DNA of 8,974 nt from Anaerolineaceae bacterium (lineage in GTDB: Bacteria; Chloroflexota; Anaerolineae; Anaerolineales; Anaerolineaceae): contig DLXG01000291.1 of assembly GCA_003448875.1 (NCBI GenBank), positions 1 through 8,974 of the forward strand, read 5' to 3'. Each line of letters begins with the position of its first letter. Positions within the stretch are counted from its first letter, which is position 1. Made by a program: the position numbers and the translations under genes. Shown in pieces: positions 1-6,697 of this stretch. A model generated the notes under the pieces. The model made no database searches. It saw nothing but the letters and a program-made list of their open reading frames with translations, and had not been told where the DNA came from.

Positions 1-1235
1 AAAACCTTGCCGATGCGGTGATTGTGGTGGATGCCAGCAAACGAGTCGTAGATGCCAACCCGGCAGCCTATGCCTGCCTGTCAGCCGCACCCGAAGCCTT
101 AATTGCCCGCGAAATCACCAGCCTGTTGCCACTGGCCGACAACTGGGCCGATTTTGGGATTGGCCGCTCAACTCAAATCACCGAGCTTTCTCTGCCGGGA
201 AAAGGCACCACCCAATATTATCAGGTCAAGGTCAATCGTCTGTTGCTGGAAAGCGGCGAGGTGAGCGGTTACATCCTCACCCTGCACAACATCACCGAAC
301 AAAAGCAGGTGGAGGTTGACCTGCGCCGCTCCATGGCACTTTTACAGGCCACCGTAGAATCCTCAGCATCCGGTTTGGTCGTTTTCGATCAGGATTTGAA
401 TGTCATCCTCCACAACCAGCGGCTGGTGGATCTTTTTGAATTACCCAACAACTGGCAAAATCAGATTGAGCATCATCCTTTGGATATGCTGGCCCAAAAA
501 ATGACCGATGCCAATCCTTTCCTCACCGCGGTTGAAAATCTGGTCCAGCATGATGTCGGAGAAATGTCCATTACGCTGGATTTGAATTCCGGTTTAACGG
601 TGGATTGTTTAATGACTGCATACCGACTTGAAGGCAGGCAAATCGGCTGGTTGTTTTCCTTCCGCGATATTACCGAACGAAAAGTGGCCGAACAAAAACT
701 GCACGAACTGGCCATTACCGACTCACTGACCGGGGTTTTCAACCGGCGGCATTTCTATTATGTGGCTCAAACCGAATTGGAACGCTCGCACCGCTATGAC
801 CGCAACATGACTATCATCCTGCTGGATATTGATCATTTCAAATGGATTAACGACACCTTCGGTCATCTGGTTGGTGATCAAATGCTGCAAGCATTAGCGC
901 TGCGCTGCCGCAGCAATTTAAGAGTGTTTGATACAATCGGGCGTTTTGGAGGCGAAGAATTTATCATCTTACTGCCCGAAACCTGCATAAAAGAAGCCGT
1001 CACCATTGCTGAACGGCTTCGCCGCGCGGTAGAGACGATCAGTATTCCCACCCCCAAAGGGAAAGCCTCCATCACCATCAGTCTGGGGGTAGCCTGCTTT
1101 GAGCCCGGCAAACCGATCAGCCTGGATCAGCTGGTGGATGCTGCCGACAAAGCCCTTTATCAGGCCAAAGAAAACGGCCGCAATCGGGTGGCCATCTATC
1201 AACAGCAACAGCAAAAATTGCCGGGAATTGAGTAA
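1..1235 (+). CDS. PAS-PAS-GGDEF diguanylate cyclase, 5'-truncated by the window edge
   Basis: Predicted to make cyclic di-GMP from two GTP in response to a sensed signal. The frame is open to the left edge (first full codon at 3-5) and the window starts inside a PAS domain, so the true start lies upstream. Two PAS domains are visible (about 3-305 and 330-690), each ending in the typical N/DITE(Q/R)K turn that leads into a linker helix. The GGDEF domain spans about 700-1210. It has the entry motif DSLTGVFNRRHF, the metal-binding segment DIDHFKWINDTFGH (825 onward) and an intact active-site GGEEF (948-962). The inhibitory I-site RVFD (921-932) lies exactly five residues before GGEEF, so catalysis with product feedback is expected. 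The protein ends in a short Gln-rich tail. No EAL domain follows. Chloroflexota proteins of this layout often start with a 7-helix membrane sensor, but that part is not visible here. The sensed ligand is unknown. Confidence 0.93.
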   Translation, partial: NLADAVIVVDASKRVVDANPAAYACLSAAPEALIAREITSLLPLADNWADFGIGRSTQITELSLPGKGTTQYYQVKVNRLLLESGEVSGYILTLHNITEQKQVEVDLRRSMALLQATVESSASGLVVFDQDLNVILHNQRLVDLFELPNNWQNQIEHHPLDMLAQKMTDANPFLTAVENLVQHDVGEMSITLDLNSGLTVDCLMTAYRLEGRQIGWLFSFRDITERKVAEQKLHELAITDSLTGVFNRRHFYYVAQTELERSHRYDRNMTIILLDIDHFKWINDTFGHLVGDQMLQALALRCRSNLRVFDTIGRFGGEEFIILLPETCIKEAVTIAERLRRAVETISIPTPKGKASITISLGVACFEPGKPISLDQLVDAADKALYQAKENGRNRVAIYQQQQQKLPGIE

Positions 1236-1260
1236 ATCATCTACCCGACTTTATTCTCGC

Positions 1261-1290
1261 TGAGCAAAGCAGTGGGGGATTCAGTATAAT
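1261..1290 (+). promoter_or_regulatory. Candidate sigma70-type promoter for ppk
   Basis: A perfect -10 hexamer TATAAT lies at 1285-1290 in the only sizeable gap before ppk. The best -35 candidate is TGAGCA at 1261-1266 with an 18-bp spacer, which matches the consensus at only about half the positions. Transcription would begin near 1297, giving a leader of about 80 nt before the ppk ATG. No terminator hairpin was found after the upstream cyclase gene, so read-through is also possible. Confidence 0.45.
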
Positions 1291-1368
1291 AGAAGATACC
1301 CGAATGGCAGCACCTATTCATGCAATCCGTTCCAAAAAGGTCACGTCTAGAGTTTAAATCAACGAGTT

Positions 1369-1372
1369 GGAA
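1369..1372 (+). promoter_or_regulatory. Weak ribosome binding site deciding the ppk start
   Basis: GGAA lies six bases before ATG 1379. The in-frame TTG at 1367 overlaps this site and has no Shine-Dalgarno sequence of its own, so the ATG is preferred. Confidence 0.4.
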
Positions 1373-1378
1373 ACATTT

Positions 1379-3547
1379 ATGGCTAAAGGTAAAAAGAAAG
1401 CGAGTCCACCAAAAATGCCCGAAATTATTCCCGCCGGTGTTGAGGAAATTGACCTCAAAAACCCTGCTTTATACATCAACCGCGAATTGAGTATGCTCGA
1501 ATTCCAGCGGCGGGTGCTGGAAGAAGCCATGGATGAAACCAATCCCCTTCTGGAACGGGTTAAGTTTCTGGGGATTCTTGGCTCGAATCTGGATGAATTT
1601 TTCATGGTGCGGGTGGGTGGATTAATCCTGCAGCGCGATGAGGGGGTGGTAGAACTCTCGATTGACGGTCTGACTGCCGCCCAACAGATGGTGGAAATCC
1701 GCAAAGTTGCCCAAAAAATTATGACCGAGGCACGGGAATACTGGAATAAGAAACTGCTGCCACAATTGGACGAAGCCGGTATTCACATCCGTTCTTACCA
1801 TGAGTTGACCCCCCGCCAGAAACAGATCGCCGATGACTACTTTCACGAAACAGTCTTTCCCGTCCTGACCCCTCTGGCATTCGACCCGGCTCATCCCTTT
1901 CCGCACATCTCCAACCTCAGCCTCAACCTTGCCATTACGCTGGAAGGCAGAGACGGCCAGCAGCGTTTTGCGCGCGTCAAAGTACCCGACACCCTGCCTC
2001 AGCTGGTACCCATCAAACGCTCATCGGGCAGTGTGCGCAAGGATGGTACTGTACCCCGTCATCATTACTTTATCTGGTTAAAGGAATTAATCGAAGCCAA
2101 TCTGGATGATCTCTTTCCGGGCCTGAAAGTAACCGGCGCACACCTTTTCCATGTTACCCGTAATGTGGATATGGAAATTCAGGAACTGGAAGCCGCTGAC
2201 TTACTGGAAACCATTGAAGAAAGTGTTCGCAAACGCCGTTTCGGTAAAGTGGTGCGCCTGATGGTACGCAAGGACATCCCGGAGTCCTTGAAGGAAATGC
2301 TGATTGCCAACCTTCAGGTAGACCGCAACGATGTGTATGTGCTGGATAAACCCTTGAATTTACGCGCCGTCATGGAATTGACGCGCATCGAGCGCCATGA
2401 GCTCAAAGACCGCCCCTTTGTGCCTTACACCCCTCCCAACCTGCGCTTCGGGCCGGATGCGGAAGAAGACGCAATCTTCACCGCCATTCAACAGGAAAAC
2501 ATCCTGCTCCATCACCCGTACGATTCATTCTCACCAGTTGTAGATTTTTTACGCACTGCTGCTCGCGACCCGGGTGTTCTGGCCATAAAGCAGACCCTCT
2601 ACCGAACCGGCTCCAATTCACCCGTGGTCAAAGCCCTGCTGCAAGCCCGCCGGGATTACGGCAAGCAGGTAGCCGTGCTGGTAGAACTCAAAGCCCGCTT
2701 TGACGAGGAAAGTAACATCAGCTGGGCGCGCTTACTGGAACAGGAAGGCGTGCATGTAACCTATGGTCTGCTGGGGCTGAAAACCCATTCCAAGGTGGCA
2801 CTGGTGGTGCGCCGCGAGGGAGATCACATCCGCCGCTATATCCACCTTGGTACCGGCAATTACAATCACATTACGGCTCTGGTTTACGAAGATTTATCCC
2901 TCTTCACTTGCGATGACGAGATTGCTGCCGATGCCACCGACCTGTTCAACTACCTGACCGGCTACTCCCTGAAAGAGGACTACCGCAAACTGCTGGTCGC
3001 ACCGATCAATTTGCGCAAGCGGTTTGAAGCCATGATTGCCCGCGAGATTGAACACCATCAGAAGTACGGTAACGGACATCTGATTTTCAAGATGAACGCG
3101 CTGGTGGATCAGCCCATGATTGAATGGCTCTACCGCGCCTCACAGGCCGGTGTGAAGGTAGATCTGATTGTGCGCGGCATTTGCTGCCTGAGACCGGGAA
3201 TCAAGGGGTTGAGTGAAAACATCCGCGTCATCAGTATTGTTGGCCGCTTTCTGGAACACAGCCGAATTTATTACTTCCACAACAACGGCGATGAGGAAAT
3301 TTACATGGGCAGCGCTGACCTGATGCCGCGCAACCTCAACCAGCGCGTGGAAGTGCTGTTCCCCATTGAAGATAAACGCATGATTCGCACCATTCACGAG
3401 GACATCCTCAATCTGTATCTTACGGATAATGTCAAAGCCCGCCTGATGAAGCCGGACGGCACGTATATCCGGCTGAAACCGGGCGAAGGCGAACCTGCTA
3501 TCAATGTTCAGGAAGTCTTCCTTCAGAGACGCAAAAACTTACCATAG
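1379..3547 (+). CDS. ppk: Polyphosphate kinase 1
   Basis: Reversibly transfers the gamma-phosphate of ATP to a growing inorganic polyphosphate chain; cytoplasmic or membrane-associated. The 722-residue length is usual for PPK1. All family blocks are present: an N-terminal domain with [12 protein letters not shown] and [14 protein letters not shown], a head domain with [13 protein letters not shown], then two phospholipase-D-like C-terminal domains. The catalytic histidine that is autophosphorylated in the E. coli enzyme sits in KTHSK (His470), and the second conserved histidine is in EHSRIYYF (His627). Nucleotide or phosphate contacts equivalent to E. coli Asn45, Arg375 and Arg405 are Asn70, Arg409 and Arg440. 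[15 protein letters not shown] near the C-terminus is also typical. The N-terminus carries a short Lys-rich extension. A yjbQ homologue follows after 16 bp and is probably cotranscribed. The residues look complete, so the enzyme should be active. Confidence 0.97.
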   Translation: MAKGKKKASPPKMPEIIPAGVEEIDLKNPALYINRELSMLEFQRRVLEEAMDETNPLLERVKFLGILGSNLDEFFMVRVGGLILQRDEGVVELSIDGLTAAQQMVEIRKVAQKIMTEAREYWNKKLLPQLDEAGIHIRSYHELTPRQKQIADDYFHETVFPVLTPLAFDPAHPFPHISNLSLNLAITLEGRDGQQRFARVKVPDTLPQLVPIKRSSGSVRKDGTVPRHHYFIWLKELIEANLDDLFPGLKVTGAHLFHVTRNVDMEIQELEAADLLETIEESVRKRRFGKVVRLMVRKDIPESLKEMLIANLQVDRNDVYVLDKPLNLRAVMELTRIERHELKDRPFVPYTPPNLRFGPDAEEDAIFTAIQQENILLHHPYDSFSPVVDFLRTAARDPGVLAIKQTLYRTGSNSPVVKALLQARRDYGKQVAVLVELKARFDEESNISWARLLEQEGVHVTYGLLGLKTHSKVALVVRREGDHIRRYIHLGTGNYNHITALVYEDLSLFTCDDEIAADATDLFNYLTGYSLKEDYRKLLVAPINLRKRFEAMIAREIEHHQKYGNGHLIFKMNALVDQPMIEWLYRASQAGVKVDLIVRGICCLRPGIKGLSENIRVISIVGRFLEHSRIYYFHNNGDEEIYMGSADLMPRNLNQRVEVLFPIEDKRMIRTIHEDILNLYLTDNVKARLMKPDGTYIRLKPGEGEPAINVQEVFLQRRKNLP

Positions 3548-3553
3548 GGGCAA

Positions 3554-3561
3554 AAGGAAGG
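3554..3561 (+). promoter_or_regulatory. Ribosome binding site of the yjbQ homologue
   Basis: AAGGAAGG just before ATG 3564 offers two overlapping Shine-Dalgarno registers; the first AAGG leaves a six-base spacer. It fixes the start at 3564, where homology begins, and not at the in-frame ATG at 3504 inside ppk. Confidence 0.7.
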
Positions 3562-3563
3562 AA

Positions 3564-3983
3564 ATGAAATCATACCGTAAAGAACTCTGGTTCAACATCC
3601 CCGCCCGGCGCGGATTTGTCAACATTACACCTCAGGTCGAAGAATGCCTGCGCGAAAGCGGCATCCGCGAAGGGTTGTGTCTGGTCAATGCCATGCACAT
3701 TACCGCTTCCGTATTTATCAACGATGATGAACCCGGCCTGCACCACGATTATGACCGCTGGTTGGAACAACTGGCCCCGCACGAACCGGTCAGCCAGTAC
3801 CGCCATAACAACACCGGTGAAGATAACGCCGATGCCCACCTCAAACGGCAAATTATGGGACGCGAGGTAGTTGTGGCGGTCACCAACGGCAAACTCGACT
3901 TTGGCCCATGGGAGCAAATCTTTTACGGTGAGTTCGATGGCCGGCGGCGCAAGCGCGTGCTGGTCAAAATCATCGGCGAGTAG
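3564..3983 (+). CDS. yjbQ: YjbQ/UPF0047 family protein (secondary thiamine-phosphate synthase-type)
   Basis: A 139-residue protein matching the COG0432/UPF0047 family across its full usual length. Visible hallmarks are [15 protein letters not shown] (His45 onward), [20 protein letters not shown] with His81 and the GEDNADAH block at 85-92, then [19 protein letters not shown] before the C-terminal strand. The conserved histidines and acidic residues form the presumed metal or substrate pocket of the trimeric fold. E. coli YjbQ has weak thiamine-phosphate synthase activity when overproduced, hence the common database name, but the physiological reaction of the family is not settled. No thiamine gene is nearby, so context gives no support for that role. 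It lies 16 bp after ppk with a good ribosome binding site, suggesting one transcript. It converges on the lipoprotein gene with only 11 bp between the stop codons. Confidence 0.93.
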   Translation: MKSYRKELWFNIPARRGFVNITPQVEECLRESGIREGLCLVNAMHITASVFINDDEPGLHHDYDRWLEQLAPHEPVSQYRHNNTGEDNADAHLKRQIMGREVVVAVTNGKLDFGPWEQIFYGEFDGRRRKRVLVKIIGE

Positions 3984-3994
3984 GGAATCGCTTT

Positions 3995-5089
3995 CTAGGG
4001 TTGTAAAGTCAACAACATGCTGGAAAGCCAGACCGTGCCTGGAATGCGGCTGGCCGATTCCTGACGGATGATCAGCCGAACCGGGGTATCCTGTTCAACC
4101 GAATAGGGGATAAAGACTTCAAATGGCACGTGGCTCAGGTCGCCATACGGCTGGGAATGTTCAATCACCGCATTGCTGACCAGTTGACCGCTCTCATCAA
4201 TCAATTCAAAAATCAGCGGCCGGTCGTTGACCAGACGCGCCAGCCCAATCACCCTCAGCACCCCGCCGCTGATGACGGCACCTTCGCGCGGCGATCGTAC
4301 CACATAGGGTTCCTGCACAATTACGGGTGCGGTAATTTCGTTCCTCCCCATCCGCATCAGCACCACTTCTACCGAGCAGAGGTAAATCGGGCGCTGGAAG
4401 CGATCCTGTACCCGCACCACCAGCCGTGCCGTTTCGGCAGCCGTGTTCAATTCAAAAGCTACCTGCGGGTTAATGTAGAAGTAGCGGTTCATAAACGAGC
4501 GATAATCTAACGCCTGACGGGTGATGACCCGCCCGTCCTCGCCAATCAATTCCACATAAATGTAACCATCCTCACCCGGACTGACCAGCGCCTCCACCTG
4601 CAGGGGAGAAGACACTTTGGAATAAGGCCCCGGTTTTTGAATGCGCATGAAAGCCAGCGGCGGCGTGGGAGTTTGGGTTACGGTTGGGGTGCGGCTGGGA
4701 GTCGGGGTGCGAGTCGGGAAGCGCGTCCGTGTGGGTGTGCGTGTGCGGGTAGGGCTTGGGCCGAAAGTTGGCGTGCCGGCTTCGGTTGGCAGCAAGGTAG
4801 CACTGGCAGTTGGGGTAAATGTCAAAGTCGGTTCAGGTGTGGGGGTGCTCTCGGTTACCAGCGTTATGGCTGGAGATGTGTCACTTGGAAGTTGCGTTGC
4901 GGTTGCCGTTTCGCCGGGCAGCGCCGGCAGTGTCGCGCTGACTACCATGGGTTGATCTACCGGCGTCAGCAGCCACGAGCCGGGCACGCCCCGTCCGTTG
5001 CAAGCTGACAACGCCGAAAAGAGCAGCAGTGTAAATAACCCAAGCAGAACCCAGCCGAGAATTGATACTCTTTTTGTAAAAAAGTTCAT
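3995..5089 (-). CDS. Secreted lipoprotein with Thr/Pro/Arg-rich linker and C-terminal Ig-like domains
   Basis: Predicted 364-residue lipoprotein. The N-terminus has Lys/Arg at 6-7, a hydrophobic core (about 8-26) and a lipobox LSAC with lipidated Cys30, so it should be anchored to the outer face of the cytoplasmic membrane. Residues about 81-144 form a low-complexity linker of TPT, RTPT and TRT units, typical of Chloroflexota surface proteins and possibly glycosylated. Two beta-rich segments follow: about 148-245, and about 260-364, which begins YVVRSPREGAVISGGVL and resembles the Gmad2 Ig-like domain seen in spore-germination and other surface proteins. The Gmad2 match is by eye only. No catalytic motif is seen; binding or structural function is likely. 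The start at 5089 gives a clean signal peptide; an upstream in-frame start at 5140 would add 17 polar residues. A -10-like box ends six bases before the ATG. Confidence 0.85.
   Translation of the reverse strand: MNFFTKRVSILGWVLLGLFTLLLFSALSACNGRGVPGSWLLTPVDQPMVVSATLPALPGETATATQLPSDTSPAITLVTESTPTPEPTLTFTPTASATLLPTEAGTPTFGPSPTRTRTPTRTRFPTRTPTPSRTPTVTQTPTPPLAFMRIQKPGPYSKVSSPLQVEALVSPGEDGYIYVELIGEDGRVITRQALDYRSFMNRYFYINPQVAFELNTAAETARLVVRVQDRFQRPIYLCSVEVVLMRMGRNEITAPVIVQEPYVVRSPREGAVISGGVLRVIGLARLVNDRPLIFELIDESGQLVSNAVIEHSQPYGDLSHVPFEVFIPYSVEQDTPVRLIIRQESASRIPGTVWLSSMLLTLQP
4660..4849. repeat. Low-complexity Thr/Pro/Arg linker-coding tract, G-rich on the + strand
   Basis: This stretch encodes the TP/RT-rich linker of the lipoprotein. 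On the + strand it reads as imperfect GT/GGG hexamers. Six runs of three or four G fall between 4667 and 4718. Short tandem similarity makes it a likely site of length variation between strains. Confidence 0.75.
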
Positions 5090-5095
5090 ACTCCA

Positions 5096-5101
5096 ATTAT
5101 A
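5096..5101 (-). promoter_or_regulatory. -10 element of the lipoprotein gene, possibly leaderless
   Basis: On the - strand a perfect TATAAT occupies 5101-5096, and the ATG at 5089 starts after six intervening bases. Transcription beginning the usual 6-8 bases downstream would start at or next to the ATG. No convincing -35 hexamer was found at 16-18 bp. A GGAG motif sits directly against the ATG, too close to work as a normal ribosome binding site. Confidence 0.45.
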
Positions 5102-5242
5102 TAAGCGGTGAGGATATTCAGACTTACAATCAACCTGCAAATAGGGCCGTCACAAGTTCACTCATCTTGATAATCAAATTGGAAATTTTACTGAAAAACC
5201 GTTATCATTGAACTGCATAATTCTTGCCAAAAAGGATAAAGG

Positions 5243-6685
5243 ATGGGTGAAATACGACGGATTACCATAGCGCGCGGCGACGGCATCGGCCCGGAAATCA
5301 TGGACGCGGTACTGACTGTACTGGAAGCCGCCGATGCACCGCTTGCGTACGATGAAATTGAAATCGGCGAAAAAATCTACCGGCAGGGGATCACATCCGG
5401 TATTCCCGATTCGGCCTGGGAAACGATCCGGCGCAACCGGGTGCTGCTCAAGGCACCGCTCACCACCCCGCAGGGCAGCGGTTTCAAAAGCGTGAACGTG
5501 ACCCTGCGGAAGTCATTGGGGCTGTTTGCCAACATTCGCCCCTGCAAAGCCTACGCGCCATTTGTTGCCTCAACCTTTCCCGGCATGGACGTGGTCATTA
5601 TCCGCGAGAACGAGGAAGACCTCTACGGCGGCATCGAATACCAGCAGACCGCCGAGGTTACGCAGGTACTCAAATTGATCAGCCGTCCCGGCAGTGAAAG
5701 TATCATCCGTTATGCCTTCGAATATGCCCGCGCCTACGGACGCCGCAAAGTTACCTGTATGACCAAAGATAACATTATGAAGATTACCGACGGGCTGTTT
5801 CACCGGCTGTTCAATGAAATTGCCGCCGAATATCCCGATATTCAGGCCGAACACCAGATCATTGACATCGGTACGGCGCGGGTGGCCGCACAGCCGGAGG
5901 TGCTGGATGTGATCGTCACCCCCAACCTGTACGGGGACATCCTCTCGGATGTAGCCGCGCAGGTAGCCGGTTCGGTTGGACTGGCCGGTTCAGCCAACGT
6001 CGGGCGCGATTTTGCCATGTTCGAAGCCATTCACGGCTCAGCGCCGGATATTGCCGGTAAGGGCATCGCCAACCCCTCCGGCTTATTACAAGCCGCTGTG
6101 CAGATGCTGGTGCATCTTGGTTTGGCCGAAGCAGCCCAGAATATTCACAACGCCTGGCTGCGCACCCTGGAAGACGGCATTCACACCATTGATATATACC
6201 GTATTGGCATCAGCCAGAAACGGGTCGGCACACGCGAATTTGCCCAAGCCGTGATCGAGCGGTTGGGGCAAAAACCTCTGATTCTGCCGCCGGCTCACTT
6301 TCACAGCGGCGGTATTCAAATGCCGCCGCTACAAAGCGCACCGCCCTGCTGCAAGCAACTGGTGGGGGTGGATGTGTTTCTGGACTGGAACGAAGCGCAG
6401 CGCGATCCGCGCATACTGGGAGAGAACCTTAGGGCTTTGACCACCGCTGAACTACCGCTGCGGCTGATCACCAACCGCGGTGTCAAAGTGTACCCGGGCG
6501 GCTTCCCGGAAACCTTCCGCACCGATCACTGGCGCTGCCGCTTCACCGCCGAGCAAGAGATCACCTTCAGCCAGATTCTGGAATTGCTGCGCCGGCTGGA
6601 CGAGGCCGGTTATCAAATCATCAAAACCGAAAACCTCTACACCTTTGAGGGTCAGCGCGCCTACTCATTGGGACAAGGGGAGTAA
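5243..6685 (+). CDS. icd: Isocitrate dehydrogenase, Thermus-like with C-terminal extension; NAD-type coenzyme residues
   Basis: Oxidatively decarboxylates isocitrate to 2-oxoglutarate in the TCA cycle; cytoplasmic. The 480-residue protein begins with the family GDGIGPEIMDAV motif. Substrate residues are in GFKSVNVTLRK (Ser83, Asn85, Arg89). The catalytic pair is Tyr128 in ENEEDLYGGIE and Lys175 in TKDNIMK. Metal-binding aspartates are Asp232 and Asp236 in NLYGDILSD. The coenzyme loop is HGSAPDIAGKGIANPSG (264 onward). Residues about 370-480 form a separate small domain (VGVDVFLDW, RLITNRGVKVYP, DHWRCRF) closely resembling the extension of Thermus thermophilus isocitrate dehydrogenase and absent from short isopropylmalate dehydrogenases. 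This supports isocitrate as substrate over 3-isopropylmalate. At the coenzyme-determining positions it has Asp269-Ile270, the NAD pattern, and not Lys-Tyr as in NADP enzymes. AAGG at 5232-5235 lies seven bases before the ATG. The next gene follows after 12 bp. Confidence 0.93.
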   Translation: MGEIRRITIARGDGIGPEIMDAVLTVLEAADAPLAYDEIEIGEKIYRQGITSGIPDSAWETIRRNRVLLKAPLTTPQGSGFKSVNVTLRKSLGLFANIRPCKAYAPFVASTFPGMDVVIIRENEEDLYGGIEYQQTAEVTQVLKLISRPGSESIIRYAFEYARAYGRRKVTCMTKDNIMKITDGLFHRLFNEIAAEYPDIQAEHQIIDIGTARVAAQPEVLDVIVTPNLYGDILSDVAAQVAGSVGLAGSANVGRDFAMFEAIHGSAPDIAGKGIANPSGLLQAAVQMLVHLGLAEAAQNIHNAWLRTLEDGIHTIDIYRIGISQKRVGTREFAQAVIERLGQKPLILPPAHFHSGGIQMPPLQSAPPCCKQLVGVDVFLDWNEAQRDPRILGENLRALTTAELPLRLITNRGVKVYPGGFPETFRTDHWRCRFTAEQEITFSQILELLRRLDEAGYQIIKTENLYTFEGQRAYSLGQGE

Positions 6686-6697
6686 GCGAAGGTAAAA

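Noticed and set aside
18..20. GTG as the start of the diguanylate cyclase
   Set aside because: Codons 3-17 continue the same PAS domain (NLADA before VIVVD), so the frame runs in from outside the window.
1320..1500. Out-of-frame ATG at 1320 opening a frame of more than 50 codons into ppk
   Set aside because: No ribosome binding site, a basic low-information product, and it overlaps the well-supported ppk start.
3999..4016. Small inverted repeat GTTGT/ACAAC near the convergent stops of yjbQ and the lipoprotein gene, considered as a terminator
   Set aside because: Only five base pairs, AT-rich, no T-run, and it lies inside coding sequence.
4130..4510. 126-codon + strand frame antisense to the lipoprotein
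   Set aside because: No family resemblance and no start signals; the - strand product is well supported.
4637..5008. Two long + strand open frames across the lipoprotein linker and signal-peptide region, one of them highly Val/Gly-rich
   Set aside because: They are the mirror of the Thr/Pro/Arg linker codons; the - strand frame has a signal peptide, lipobox and Ig-like domains.
5140..5140. Longer start for the lipoprotein at 5140
   Set aside because: It would place 17 polar residues before the signal peptide and lies upstream of the perfect -10 box.
5167..5221. Possible icd promoter elements (TTGATA at 5167, CATAAT at 5216)
   Set aside because: They do not pair with each other at a workable spacing, and each lacks a good partner hexamer, so no promoter is called although one probably exists in this gap.
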